A DNA stretch of 64,000 nt from Cedecea sp000277545 (GCA_050847315.1 CP193791.1), one strand, 5' to 3'; counted from the stretch's first letter, positions 1 to 9,073 are shown. Notes: generated from the letters alone by a model not told the origin. Program-made: numbers and translations.

Positions 1-2352
1 GTCTTTTGGCACACCCGCCAGCGCGGCTACGGCCAGGCCGTAACTCTTGCTCGCCGCGCCGTCCTGCACGCTGTGCATAAAGGCGATGGTATCCCCATGC
101 TCCACGGCATCCAGATGGACGTTAGCCACGCCTTCCATTTTCTCCGGCAGCGTGGTCAGCTCGAAATAGTGGGTAGCGAACAGCGTCAGCGACTTAATAC
201 GGTTGGCCAGGCTTTCGGCGCAGGCCCAGGCCAGCGACAGGCCATCATAGGTCGATGTGCCGCGGCCAATCTCATCCATCAGGACCAGGCTGTGTTCGGT
301 CGCGTTGTGCAGAATGTTGGCGGTCTCTGTCATCTCCACCATGAAGGTTGAGCGACCGGAAGCCAGGTCATCGGCAGCGCCTACGCGGGTAAAGATGCGA
401 TCAACCGGGCCAATTTCTGCCTGCTGAGCTGGCACAAAACTGCCGATATAGGCCAGCAAAGCAATTAACGCGGTCTGGCGCATATAGGTACTTTTACCGC
501 CCATGTTCGGGCCGGTAATGATCAGCATTCTACGCTGAGGGGAAAGGTTTAGCGGGTTAGCGATAAACGGTTCGCTGAGCACTTGTTCCACTACCGGATG
601 GCGGCCCCCGACCAGCTTAATGCCGGGCTTGTCCGTCAGCGTCGGGCAGGTGTAGTTCAGGGTATAAGCGCGCTCGGCCAGGTTCACCAGCACGTCCAGC
701 TCCGCCAGCGCGGTAGCGCTTCTTTGCAGCGCTTCCAGGTGCGGCAGCAGCAAATCAAACAGCTGATCGTAAAGCTGTTTCTCCAGCGCCAGCGCTTTGC
801 CTTTGGAAGTCAGGACCTTGTCTTCGTACTCTTTTAACTCGGGAATAATGTAGCGCTCGGCGTTTTTCAGCGTCTGGCGGCGAACATAGTTGATCGGCAC
901 CAGATGGCTTTGGCCGCGGCTGACCTGGATGTAGTAGCCGTGCACGGCGTTAAATCCCACTTTCAGCGTATCAAGGCCCAGGCGTTCGCGTTCGCGAATT
1001 TCCAGGCGATCCAGGTAGTCAGTTGCGCCATCGGCCAGGGCTCGCCATTCGTCCAGCTCTTCGTTATAGCCGGGAGCGATAACGCCGCCGTCGCGCACCA
1101 GCACCGGTGGCGATTCGATAACCGCCTGCTCAAGTAATTCGCGCAGCTCTACAAATTCACCCATCTGCTCGCGCAGGGTTTGCACGTAGTCGGTGCTTAC
1201 GTCAGACAGGGTCTCGCGCAAGGCGGGCAGTTGCTGGAAGGCATAACGCATACGAGCCAGATCGCGTGGGCGAGCGGTGCGCAGCGCCAGACGGGCAAGG
1301 ATACGTTCCAGGTCGCCGACCTGACGCAGCGTAGGCTGAATATCTGCGGTGCGCTCCTGCAGGGCCGCAATAGTTTGCTGCCGCCGGGTGAGCACATCGA
1401 CGTTACGCACCGGCATATGCAGCCAGCGTTTGAGCATACGGCTGCCCATCGGCGTCACGGTGCAGTCCAGCACCGAGGCCAGCGTGTTCTCCACGCCGCC
1501 GGACAGATTCTGGGTGATCTCAAGGTTACGGCGGGTGGCTGCATCCATAATGATGCTGTCCTGCTGCCGGTCCATGGTCACGGAACGGATATGCGGCAGG
1601 GAAGTGCGCTGGGTATCTTTGACGTACTGCAGCAGACAGCCGGCGGCGCAAAGCCCATGGTGGGCGTTCTCGACGCCAAAGCCGGTCAGGTCCCGAGTGC
1701 CAAACTGCAGATTTAGCTGCTGGCGCGCGGTTTCAATCTCGAACTCCCAAAGCGGGCGGCGGCGCAGGCCACGGCGGCCATCAATCAGGCTCATCTCAGC
1801 GAAGTCTTCCGCATACAGCAGCTCCGCCGGATTGGTGCGCTGAAGTTCGGCGGCCATGGTTTCACGGTCTTCCGGTTCGGTCAGGCGGAAGCGCCCGGAA
1901 CTGATGTCGAGCGTCGCATAGCCAAAACCTTTGCTGTCCTGCCAGATTGCCGCCAGCAGGTTATCCTGGCGCTCCTGCAGCAGCGCTTCGTCGCTGATGG
2001 TGCCCGGCGTGACGATGCGAACGACTTTACGCTCAACCGGCCCTTTGGTGGTTGCCGGATCGCCAACTTGTTCGCAGATGGCCACGGACTCACCAAGGTT
2101 CACCAGTTTAGCCAGGTAATTTTCCACCGCGTGATGAGGCACGCCCGCCATTGGAATCGGTTCGCCCGCAGAAGCCCCGCGCTTGGTCAGGGAGATATCC
2201 AGCAGTTGAGAAGCGCGTTTTGCATCGTCATAGAACAGCTCGTAGAAGTCACCCATACGGTAAAACAGCAGGATGTCACGGTGCTCGGATTTAAGACGCA
2301 GATACTGCTGCATCATCGGGGTGTGGGCGTCGAAGGTTTCGCTAGTACTCAT
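1..2352 (-). CDS. mutS: DNA mismatch repair protein MutS (3' end cut by window edge)
   Basis: ATPase that recognises base mismatches and small loops and recruits MutL for methyl-directed repair. The reading frame runs open from the ATG at 2352 to the first base, giving 784 of about 853 codons in E. coli. The N-terminal mismatch-reading motif GDFYELF is visible around residue 34-40, followed by connector, lever and clamp domains. The Walker A motif GPNMGGKST and the Walker B segment VLMDEIGRGTSTYDG lie near the truncated end. What is missing is the C-terminal helix-turn-helix and tetramerisation tail. It is transcribed away from the lipoprotein gene at 2635, so 2353-2634 must carry both divergent promoters. 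I see no frameshift. Confidence 0.98.
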   Translation of the reverse strand, partial: MSTSETFDAHTPMMQQYLRLKSEHRDILLFYRMGDFYELFYDDAKRASQLLDISLTKRGASAGEPIPMAGVPHHAVENYLAKLVNLGESVAICEQVGDPATTKGPVERKVVRIVTPGTISDEALLQERQDNLLAAIWQDSKGFGYATLDISSGRFRLTEPEDRETMAAELQRTNPAELLYAEDFAEMSLIDGRRGLRRRPLWEFEIETARQQLNLQFGTRDLTGFGVENAHHGLCAAGCLLQYVKDTQRTSLPHIRSVTMDRQQDSIIMDAATRRNLEITQNLSGGVENTLASVLDCTVTPMGSRMLKRWLHMPVRNVDVLTRRQQTIAALQERTADIQPTLRQVGDLERILARLALRTARPRDLARMRYAFQQLPALRETLSDVSTDYVQTLREQMGEFVELRELLEQAVIESPPVLVRDGGVIAPGYNEELDEWRALADGATDYLDRLEIRERERLGLDTLKVGFNAVHGYYIQVSRGQSHLVPINYVRRQTLKNAERYIIPELKEYEDKVLTSKGKALALEKQLYDQLFDLLLPHLEALQRSATALAELDVLVNLAERAYTLNYTCPTLTDKPGIKLVGGRHPVVEQVLSEPFIANPLNLSPQRRMLIITGPNMGGKSTYMRQTALIALLAYIGSFVPAQQAEIGPVDRIFTRVGAADDLASGRSTFMVEMTETANILHNATEHSLVLMDEIGRGTSTYDGLSLAWACAESLANRIKSLTLFATHYFELTTLPEKMEGVANVHLDAVEHGDTIAFMHSVQDGAASKSYGLAVAALAGVPKD

Positions 2353-2634
2353 GGAGTGATGATATCCATTTCGTTGAATTTTAAGTGGTTAGTGATGTTT
2401 CTGGTTCTCATTATTGCTCACTAATACGGCGTAAACTGCACGCGGGAATCGCCCCGCAGATGGCCCATGATAACGGAGTATCAAAGGCAGGAAAACAGCG
2501 GTTAAACGACATTGCTGAAAGCCTCGCAACGCGTTGCTGTTCTGATATGTTCTAGCGGCGGCTGGCTGTAATACCGCAGTTTGGCGAACGTTCTCGCCTT
2601 CATTCTGTTTAAACGGTTAAATTCCAGGGTGTCT

Positions 2635-3051
2635 ATGAGAAAGTGGGTACTGGCGGGCGTGCTGGCAGTGACGGGGTGCGTTTCTTTTCAACAGCTTGAT
2701 GAGGGTTTGCGTGGCCTCGTGGGCCAGGATAAAACCGTCGCATTTAAAATATTAGGCTACCCCGATAATCAGCAAACGTTTGACGACACGAAAGTTTATA
2801 CGTGGATAACGAACAGTACGGGAGCCGAGCCTTATATTTCGCCGCAAACGACCACCGGTACGGTCAACGGTAAACCGTTTGAGGCCACGACAACACAAAC
2901 CACGTTTGTGCCGGTTAACTACAGCTGCAAAATTCAGATCTCTACCGACAGCAAAGGCATTATCAAAGACTATAAATACAACAGCACCGATCCCAGCGTG
3001 ATGGGCTGCATGAACTACATTAAAAGCCTTAATAATTACTATAAAAGATAG
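2635..3051 (+). CDS. Small predicted outer-membrane lipoprotein, unknown function
   Basis: A 138-residue protein starting at the internal ATG at 2635; an upstream in-frame TTG at 2581 would destroy the signal sequence. The start MRKWVLAGVLAVTGC is a type II signal peptide: basic n-region, hydrophobic core, lipobox VTGC with the lipidated cysteine at residue 15. Residue +2 is Val, not Asp, which fits outer-membrane sorting. The mature part is polar and Thr-rich (residues 70-95) with two further cysteines (about 98 and 125) that could form a disulfide in the periplasm. No domain is recognised. It stands alone between mutS and the effector-like gene; the Shine-Dalgarno sequence is weak. Confidence 0.75.
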   Translation: MRKWVLAGVLAVTGCVSFQQLDEGLRGLVGQDKTVAFKILGYPDNQQTFDDTKVYTWITNSTGAEPYISPQTTTGTVNGKPFEATTTQTTFVPVNYSCKIQISTDSKGIIKDYKYNSTDPSVMGCMNYIKSLNNYYKR

Positions 3052-3182
3052 ATCCCGCCCGATCCGGCAACGTATTTGAGTTGCCGGATGTTGCGTTTAG
3101 ACACATCTTTTTGACCCTGTTTTCAGGAACTCAATTTTCAGTGACCCACTTATCAGAAAACATCCCAACATCGGAGATAACC

Positions 3183-3899
3183 ATGTTTTCTGCAGTCGGT
3201 CAGTCAAATCGCGTTCAGCCCGCCGCTCTTAACACCAGCGGAAGGATCCACCCTGATATTAAAATTAAGCCGCCGGTAAACGATCCCGTTCAGGCCCTGG
3301 CTAACCTGTTCCGGGATAACAAGCTTGCTTACCTGGGCGACGTGCATGGTCAGCTTGCGATCCCTGAATTTGTCGGCCATGCCATTCCCGAGTTGAAAAA
3401 GGCTGGTGTGGATCTGCTGGCGGTAGAGTTTGTGAAATACAGCGATAACGCCTTGTTTCGCGAAGCGCTGGCTCATGGCAAAGAGGCGACAAAAAACTTC
3501 ATCATGAACGCCTGGTCAAAACACGGCGAGGCCTGGGTAGATAAGGTTGCCGGGGCACTTTATGAAGCGCACAAAGCGGGTATTTCCGTCGCCGGCATTG
3601 ACCGCCATATTCCCGGCGCTGCGCCGAAAACGCCGATGGAAGCCATCAAATACATGAACAAACGGCTGGCGCTCAATATTGCCTGGAACGCTGCGGCAGA
3701 AAAAGAAGAGCGTGCCATTGGCGCACGTAAAACGCTGGTTTGGGGCGGCGGCGGTCATTTTCACCATAGCCGTGAACAAGGCCCTAAAGATATGCGTCCC
3801 GGCCCTGTGGTTTCTTTCGACTCGAGTGGTAAAGCCCCAGGCTGTTCGCTGAACGAGAAAGACGACAATAGCCACCTGGTGATTAATTTCCCGAAATAA
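3183..3899 (+). CDS. ChaN/EreA/TraB-fold-like protein, possible secreted effector
   Basis: A 238-residue protein. ATG 3183 is chosen because CGGAGA sits just upstream; the frame is open back to 3081. After a Ser/Asn/Gln/Pro-rich, probably unstructured N-terminus (1-35) without signal peptide come LGDVHGQ (51-57), AVEFV (80-84), GIDRH (138-142) and WGGGGHFHH (187-195). The series GxxH, E, RH, GxxH in that order resembles the metal- or haem-binding site of the ChaN/EreA/TraB/TIKI superfamily, which also includes the plant-pathogen effector HopBA1. The disordered N-terminus and lack of a Sec signal would suit a type III effector, but no secretion genes are in the window. The assignment rests on motif spacing only. 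A hairpin follows the stop codon. Confidence 0.5.
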   Translation: MFSAVGQSNRVQPAALNTSGRIHPDIKIKPPVNDPVQALANLFRDNKLAYLGDVHGQLAIPEFVGHAIPELKKAGVDLLAVEFVKYSDNALFREALAHGKEATKNFIMNAWSKHGEAWVDKVAGALYEAHKAGISVAGIDRHIPGAAPKTPMEAIKYMNKRLALNIAWNAAAEKEERAIGARKTLVWGGGGHFHHSREQGPKDMRPGPVVSFDSSGKAPGCSLNEKDDNSHLVINFPK

Positions 3900-3903
3900 A
3901 AAA

Positions 3904-3923
3904 ACGGGGAATGGCGATTCCCC
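3904..3923. terminator. Hairpin between convergent genes
   Basis: CGGGGAAT-ggcg-ATTCCCCG is a perfect 8-bp stem placed between the stop of the effector-like gene (3899) and the stop of the chemoreceptor gene (3937). A-run on the left side gives a T-run on the minus strand, so it can terminate the chemoreceptor transcript and probably acts in both directions. Confidence 0.7.
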
Positions 3924-3936
3924 GTACTTTGTAGGC

Positions 3937-5502
3937 TCAGGAGGCAACCTGGAAAACGCTGACGGTTTCACGCAGAACGCGAGATTGCCTATCGAGAGAG
4001 GTTGCCGTGGAGGACGTCACCTCAACCAGCGCGACGTTTTGCTGCAGGTTTTTATCCATCTGCGCAACGGCCTGGGCAACCTCATTCACGCCGGTCGCCT
4101 GTTCTGCTGAGTTATGCGCAATTTCGTTCACAATGCTGTTCACCTGGCTGACGGTGGTTAAAATCTTGCTCATGGTTTCCGCCGCCTGATCGATCTCCTG
4201 CGCCCCGCTGTTTACCCGCTGCACTGAGCCGGTAATCAGGCCTTTTATTTCTTTCGCGGCGCTGGAAGAGCGTTGAGCAAGGGCTCGAACTTCAGTGGCG
4301 ACAACGGCAAAACCCCGGCCTTGTTCACCCGCTCTGGCGGCCTCAACGGCGGCGTTCAGTGCCAGAATGTTAGTCTGGAAAGCGATCCCCTCGATCACGG
4401 AGGTAATGTCCGCAATACGTACGGATTCCTGAGTGATCTCCTCCATAGTACTGACGATCCCCTGCACCATTTCACTTCCCTGGGTGACTTCGCTGGCGGC
4501 AGAGCTGGCAAGTTTGCTGGCGTACTGCGCGCTTTCCGCATTGTTCCGCACCGTGCTCGCCACTTGATCCATCGCCGCTGATGTTTGCTGCAGCGCCGCA
4601 GCCTGGTTCTCCGTTCTTGCAGAAAGCGAGCTACTTCCTTTGGCAATTTCCGCGCTGGCGCTCGCCACACCCTCTGCGTTCTGGCGAACTTCCAGCACCA
4701 GCTGGCGCAGCGCATTCTGCATATGGCTGAGCGAGGCCAGAATACTGCTGGAATCTTTTTTACGCAGCTCGGGCGTTTGCGTCAGATCTCCGGCGGCGAT
4801 GGCGTTGGTCATACGCAGTAAATCAACCGGTTCACCGCCGAGGGAAAGTGTGATTTTGCGTGTGGTTGACCAGGTGATCAGCAGTCCAATCGCCACGGCA
4901 ACCAGCGCCAGGGTAAGCATCAGAAGGTGAAATGTTCGCGCAATACCGCGCGCCGTATTCGCCAAAGCGTCGTTAAGCTGAGTCTCCATGTCGATAAAAC
5001 CGTTAATGGTGGCCAACCAGTTAACAAAAGCAGGACGAGCCTGATTGAGGATGACCTGGCGCGCGCCCTCCACATCGCCTTTTTGCTGAAGAGCGATAAT
5101 CTCATTCACCAGCGGGAGCGTTTGCTGCTCGGCCTCTTTTATCTTTTCGTACTGAGTACGCTCTTCGGGCGTCACGTCGCTGCCTTGGGCAAAGATGCCT
5201 TCCATCGGCTGAACGGAGGCCTGGTAATCCTGCTCCAGCTTGCGGATGTGTTCCACAACGCCCTGCAGTTCGCCTGCCGGCACCAACGTCACGTCGCGGA
5301 TGGCAATTGAACGGTCATGTACGCTGCCCCTGAAATTAACGGCGTAGCGCTGTTTAACGTTATTGACATCGTTGATGGCGATCAATGCGTTGTTTATTTT
5401 ATTTACCTGCATAATCGCCACCAGCGTCAGCATAATCAGCGTTAATAAAATAATGATAAAGCTGCCGCTTATTCGCGAACCTACGGAAAGGTTTTTAAAC
5501 AT
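3937..5502 (-). CDS. Methyl-accepting chemotaxis protein
   Basis: A 521-residue transmembrane chemoreceptor of the Tsr/Tar/Trg type. Residues about 12-31 form TM1, about 33-188 the periplasmic four-helix-bundle sensor, about 189-211 TM2, followed by a HAMP linker and the cytoplasmic coiled coil. The hairpin tip that contacts CheA/CheW is intact (SVIEGIAFQTNILALNAAVE, then RAGEQGRGFAVVA). The C-terminus VSVFQVAS lacks the NWETF-type pentapeptide, so CheR/CheB would have to be recruited by other receptors. The sensor has the 4HB-type motif around residue 45-75 rich in N/R/D; the ligand cannot be read from sequence. It is a single-gene unit; I found no convincing sigma-28 promoter upstream. Confidence 0.93.
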   Translation of the reverse strand: MFKNLSVGSRISGSFIIILLTLIMLTLVAIMQVNKINNALIAINDVNNVKQRYAVNFRGSVHDRSIAIRDVTLVPAGELQGVVEHIRKLEQDYQASVQPMEGIFAQGSDVTPEERTQYEKIKEAEQQTLPLVNEIIALQQKGDVEGARQVILNQARPAFVNWLATINGFIDMETQLNDALANTARGIARTFHLLMLTLALVAVAIGLLITWSTTRKITLSLGGEPVDLLRMTNAIAAGDLTQTPELRKKDSSSILASLSHMQNALRQLVLEVRQNAEGVASASAEIAKGSSSLSARTENQAAALQQTSAAMDQVASTVRNNAESAQYASKLASSAASEVTQGSEMVQGIVSTMEEITQESVRIADITSVIEGIAFQTNILALNAAVEAARAGEQGRGFAVVATEVRALAQRSSSAAKEIKGLITGSVQRVNSGAQEIDQAAETMSKILTTVSQVNSIVNEIAHNSAEQATGVNEVAQAVAQMDKNLQQNVALVEVTSSTATSLDRQSRVLRETVSVFQVAS

Positions 5503-6079
5503 AATAACTCTCTTTTAATTAATATTGAGCGTGATGTTAATGGTGTTGTCGGAGTATTTTCCTGCAGTGGATACAGGAGGGTAAGTTGTCTTGCTGGCTT
5601 ACAGGGTGGAAAGGAAATTAATCTGCAGGCAAAAAGTTGTCAATAGGGCGGATTTTTAACGATGCGCGCAGTGTTGGTAGCGATGAAATAATTTATTCCA
5701 TAACTAACAATGGCTTTTATTTTTGCTCTCCCTAAGCTAAATGATGTTGTTTTTAGTTTGAAGTTTCACTTTGTTTCTATGTTTTAAACTTGGCGTCGGT
5801 GACTTGTAATCATTCACTCGGTACGTTCGTTACGTCTGCTAACAAAAGTTTATTATTTTTTTAATGTTTAACTTTTTTACCTATTGATGAAAAAGGCCGA
5901 ACCGGTGTTTTTAATGTTCACATTTCCGGAATATATAAAAAGTAATAACAATCATTCCCCTGCTTTTGATAGTGGAATACGGACGGTAAAAATTTTTAAT
6001 TACCTGGGAATAAATGCTCATTTCGTTCGTCCTATGTGCTCCAAAACCCAATGCCGTTTCATTATTGTGAGCCGATCCT
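5503..6079. other. AT-rich divergent intergenic region
   Basis: 577 bases between the chemoreceptor and the peroxidase operon. Much of it is AT-rich (5640-5960) and it holds no credible gene: the one open frame, 5884-6117, has no ribosome binding site and overlaps the peroxidase start. It must contain the promoters of both divergent units; a candidate ECF-type promoter is annotated at 6007-6031. Confidence 0.6.
6007..6031 (+). promoter_or_regulatory. Candidate ECF sigma promoter for the peroxidase operon
   Basis: GGAAT at 6007-6011 and GTC at 6029-6031 are separated by 17 bases, the arrangement typical of group IV sigma promoters (GGAAC-N16/17-GTC). The predicted start would lie about 40 bases before the operon's first ATG. 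Since the operon encodes its own ECF sigma factor, autoregulation is the natural inference. The match is to a short, degenerate consensus. Confidence 0.4.
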
Positions 6080-7168
6080 ATGCGAGAACCTCGTCCGTCT
6101 TTCTGCGCGATGTTTAAAAATTTACGCTACCCGCAGCAATTTTTACTGCGTGGCACCGTGATAGTCGCCATTCCGTTAGCCCTCTGCCTGCTGTTTGCCT
6201 GGGCGTGGGGGGCCCTGACGCCGGGGCGTTTATCCCCCGACAAGCTGGTTAATGCGCTGGAAAAAACGGGAGGAGAGCACCCCGGCTACCGCCGCAATCA
6301 TGCCAAAGGGGTCTGTGTGGTGGGATATTTTGACTCCAACGGTAGCGCCAGCGCGCTGTCGAAAGCAACGGTGTTCCTGCCGGGCAATACGCCGGTCATT
6401 GGCCGCCTGGCAATTGCTGGCGGTAACCCCAACGCGCCCGATGGTGCGGTGCCAGTGCGCAGTATGGCGCTGCAGTTTATCACCCGTGATGGCCAGGAGT
6501 GGCGTACCGGGATGAACGCGCTGCCGTTCTTTAGTGTCGCAACGCCGCAGGGCTTCTACGATCAGCAAATGGCGGGTATTCCCGATCCTAAAACGGGCAA
6601 ACCCGATCCAGCCAAAATGAAAGCATTTATCAGCGCTCACCCGGAGGCAAAGCCGTTTTTTGCCTGGGTGAAGGGCTATGTGCCGACGTCGAGCTGGGCA
6701 AGTGACAGCTACAACAGCCTGAACGCCTTCTTATTTACCAATAAAACTGGGGACGTTCATGGCGTGCGCTGGAGTATGCAGTCGCAAACCCCCGGCGTGC
6801 CGGTGACGGCGGAGGACAAAGCGAATCCTTTGTTCCTGCAGCAGGACATCAAGCAGCGCCTGCAGCAGGGGCCGCTGAAATGGGATTTGATTATCAGCGT
6901 GGCTGAAAAGGGCGATGTGATTAACGATGCGACAAAAGCCTGGCCCGATAGCCACCAAAAACTTAACGCAGGCACGCTGGTGCTCACTGCCGCACAAGAT
7001 CAAGCTGACGGCAACTGCCGGGACATCAACTACGATCCTCTGATCTTGCCGGAAGGTATTTCTGGCTCAGACGATCCGCTGCTTAGCGCGCGCTCTGCGG
7101 CTTATTCATCATCCTTCAATCGCCGCACGCATGAAGAAGCTCAGGTAAATAAAGGGGGCCGGTTATGA
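6080..7168 (+). CDS. Membrane-anchored catalase-family peroxidase
   Basis: A haem peroxidase of the small catalase-related (SrpA-like) family; 362 residues if started at 6080, 352 from the alternative ATG at 6110 (MFKNLRYP). Both starts have poor ribosome binding sites. Residues about 23-46 form one N-terminal membrane anchor (signal-anchor), so the haem domain would lie in the periplasm. The distal-side motif HPGYRRNHAKG carries the expected catalytic His, and the catalase core is visible through residue ~300. These short catalases lack the NADPH-binding and flavodoxin-like parts of large catalases and behave as organic/hydrogen peroxidases. The stop overlaps the start of the cytochrome b561 gene (ATGA), implying translational coupling and a shared electron-transfer role. 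Confidence 0.88.
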   Translation: MREPRPSFCAMFKNLRYPQQFLLRGTVIVAIPLALCLLFAWAWGALTPGRLSPDKLVNALEKTGGEHPGYRRNHAKGVCVVGYFDSNGSASALSKATVFLPGNTPVIGRLAIAGGNPNAPDGAVPVRSMALQFITRDGQEWRTGMNALPFFSVATPQGFYDQQMAGIPDPKTGKPDPAKMKAFISAHPEAKPFFAWVKGYVPTSSWASDSYNSLNAFLFTNKTGDVHGVRWSMQSQTPGVPVTAEDKANPLFLQQDIKQRLQQGPLKWDLIISVAEKGDVINDATKAWPDSHQKLNAGTLVLTAAQDQADGNCRDINYDPLILPEGISGSDDPLLSARSAAYSSSFNRRTHEEAQVNKGGRL

Positions 7169-7707
7169 GCAAAGTGACGTATTTTCACCCTCTGCTGCGC
7201 GTCGTTCACTGGGCGATGGCGCTGATGATCGTGGCAATGCTGTTTATCGGCGTGGGGATGGTGTCCACGGTGTCGGCATTACACGCTTTTTTATACTCAC
7301 TGCATAAACCGCTTGGCGTCGCCATTCTGCTGCTGGTTATCCTGAGGGTTTATCTCCGCCTTCGTTATAAAACGCCGTCGCTCCCGGCGAATCTGCCGGG
7401 TTTTCAGGTAGCGCTGGCACATTTATCCCACTGGCTGCTCTATCTTCTGATGGTAGCCCAGCCGCTGGTAGGCTGGGCCATGCTCTCTGCCGCGGGCTAT
7501 CCTGTGACGCTGGGGCCTGGCATCACGCTACCGGCGCTGGTGGCGAAAAATATTGAGCTTTATGCCGTGCTTCGGCCGCTGCATACCTGGCTTGCTCTGC
7601 TGCTGTTCGTCATCGTAATTCTGCATCTGACTGCCGCATTATTTCATGCGCTGCTATTGCGTGATGGCGTGTTCAGCAGTATGACGGGCTACAAAGGCCG
7701 GGGCTAA
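7165..7707 (+). CDS. Cytochrome b561 family membrane protein
   Basis: A 180-residue four-helix di-haem membrane protein. Hydrophobic helices lie at about 15-35, 45-66, 85-108 and 140-165. Histidines suited to bind two b haems are present at HPLLRVVHW (positions 8 and 14), LHKPLG (about 46), HLSHW (about 86-89) and LHTWL/ILHLTAALFH in the last helix. The family moves electrons across the cytoplasmic membrane, typically from quinol to a periplasmic partner. Overlap with the peroxidase gene suggests that it reduces that enzyme, but this is inference. The next gene, the sigma factor, starts 20 bases downstream. Confidence 0.88.
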   Translation: MSKVTYFHPLLRVVHWAMALMIVAMLFIGVGMVSTVSALHAFLYSLHKPLGVAILLLVILRVYLRLRYKTPSLPANLPGFQVALAHLSHWLLYLLMVAQPLVGWAMLSAAGYPVTLGPGITLPALVAKNIELYAVLRPLHTWLALLLFVIVILHLTAALFHALLLRDGVFSSMTGYKGRG

Positions 7708-7727
7708 CATCGCCAGTGGAGTAAATC

Positions 7728-8240
7728 ATGTCAAAACTGAGCGAACAGGAAGTACGGGAAATGCTGCCGCATCTGCAGCGTTTCGCCCTATGGCTCACGC
7801 GCAATCCTCATGCCGCGGAGGATTTGGTGCAGTCCTGCCTTGAGAAAGCATTTACCCGCGAGAGGAATCTGGCGGCAAGGGAAAGCCTTCGCAGCTGGCT
7901 GTTCTCTATTCTCTACCGGCAATTCATTGACGGCGAGCGGCGAAAAAGACGCTATCAGCGTATTTTGTCGTTGTTTACCGGCGATGAACACCCGGTGGCC
8001 GCGTCAACGGAGGAGATGCTGATCAACGACGATATGCTGGCGATGTTCAGCCAGCTTCCCGTGGAGCAGCGCGCATTACTGCTGCTCATCAGCGTAGAAG
8101 GTTTGAGCTATAAAGAGGCGGCTGAGTCGCTGGATATTCCGTTGGGAACCGTGATGTCGCGTTTGTCCCGAGCCAGAAAACAGCTGCAAAAATGGGATGA
8201 AGGCACGCCATCCACCCCGGCGTTAAGGAGATTAAAATGA
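7728..8240 (+). CDS. ECF-type RNA polymerase sigma factor
   Basis: A 170-residue group IV sigma factor. Region 2 occupies about residues 10-75 (FALWLTRNPHAAEDLVQSCL and the -10 recognition helix SWLFSILYRQFID), and region 4 about 105-160 (LPVEQRALLLLISVEGLSYK followed by a helix-turn-helix IPLGTVMSRLSRARKQL). ATG 7728 is preceded by GTGGAG. The last four bases overlap the anti-sigma gene (ATGA), the usual arrangement for an ECF sigma and its inhibitor. It likely directs transcription of this operon from the site near 6007. Confidence 0.93.
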   Translation: MSKLSEQEVREMLPHLQRFALWLTRNPHAAEDLVQSCLEKAFTRERNLAARESLRSWLFSILYRQFIDGERRKRRYQRILSLFTGDEHPVAASTEEMLINDDMLAMFSQLPVEQRALLLLISVEGLSYKEAAESLDIPLGTVMSRLSRARKQLQKWDEGTPSTPALRRLK

Positions 8241-9007
8241 AATCGCGCATACCTGACGAGCAGGATCTCCATGCCTGGGTTGACGGGCAGCTGGATGACG
8301 AGCGCAAAAAGTGGGTTGAGCACTATTTGCAGCAGCACCCCGAGCAGGCCGCACAGGTCAAAAAATGGCAGGCCGATGCCCGGCGTTTACGTCTTTCGCT
8401 GGACGAATTTGTGCCACAGGTTTCTGCCCCTGCTTCGGAAGTACAGCGGGCGCGGCAGCAAATCCAGCGCACTCGCCGGTGGCGGTTAGCCGTTGCTTTT
8501 AGCCTGCTGTTCTCCGTCGGCATGGGCGGCGTGGCCGGGTGGCAGCTGCATGCCAGCGAAGTTCTGCGGCAAATTCTGCCGATGGAAGATGCCGTGCAGG
8601 CCTATCGTCTGGTGAACAGTGGCAGCGTGAAAGCGCTGGACGTTGTGGCCAGCGATCGCGCGGAGGTGAATAACTGGATGAGTCGCTACTTTATTAACGG
8701 GGCGCTGGCACCAGACCTCGATAATTACGGTTTTACGCTGGTGGGCGGGCGTTTAATGGTAACCGAGCAGGGGCCGGCGGCGCTGGTGGTCTACCGGGAC
8801 GCTCAGGGCACGCGCGTGGCGTATTATATCCGGCCCTCCGGCATGTTTACGCTGGGGAAAGGGGAGCGACAGGCCGATAACCTGACCGCGCAGTACTGGA
8901 GCGATCGCCGCTATAACTACGCGATGATAAGCCCGGCCAATGACAGCCAGACGGCGAGGTTACAACAGGCGGTAGCGCAGTACGCGGGGGATGCGCGAGC
9001 AATTTAA
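8237..9007 (+). CDS. Membrane anti-sigma factor
   Basis: A 256-residue single-pass membrane protein. The N-terminal 60 residues (DEQDLHAWVDGQLDDERKK) form the cytoplasmic anti-sigma domain of the ASD/zinc-finger-like class, but the usual HxxxCxxC zinc ligands are absent. A single membrane helix lies at about residues 78-100 (WRLAVAFSLLFSVGMGGVAG), followed by a ~150-residue periplasmic domain that would sense or respond to stress. Start codon overlap with the sigma gene suggests stoichiometric synthesis. Topology puts the sensor in the same compartment as the anchored peroxidase, so a periplasmic oxidant is a reasonable guess for the signal. Confidence 0.85.
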   Translation: MKSRIPDEQDLHAWVDGQLDDERKKWVEHYLQQHPEQAAQVKKWQADARRLRLSLDEFVPQVSAPASEVQRARQQIQRTRRWRLAVAFSLLFSVGMGGVAGWQLHASEVLRQILPMEDAVQAYRLVNSGSVKALDVVASDRAEVNNWMSRYFINGALAPDLDNYGFTLVGGRLMVTEQGPAALVVYRDAQGTRVAYYIRPSGMFTLGKGERQADNLTAQYWSDRRYNYAMISPANDSQTARLQQAVAQYAGDARAI

Positions 9008-9073
9008 TGCAGGCGTCGGTTTATTCGCCAATGTCAGAAAAAATATACCATTTTTGCCTGAAGGTCTTATCCT

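Noticed and set aside
5884..6117. 77-codon frame upstream of the peroxidase gene
   Set aside because: No ribosome binding site, no recognisable features, overlaps the peroxidase start in another frame and the probable promoter.
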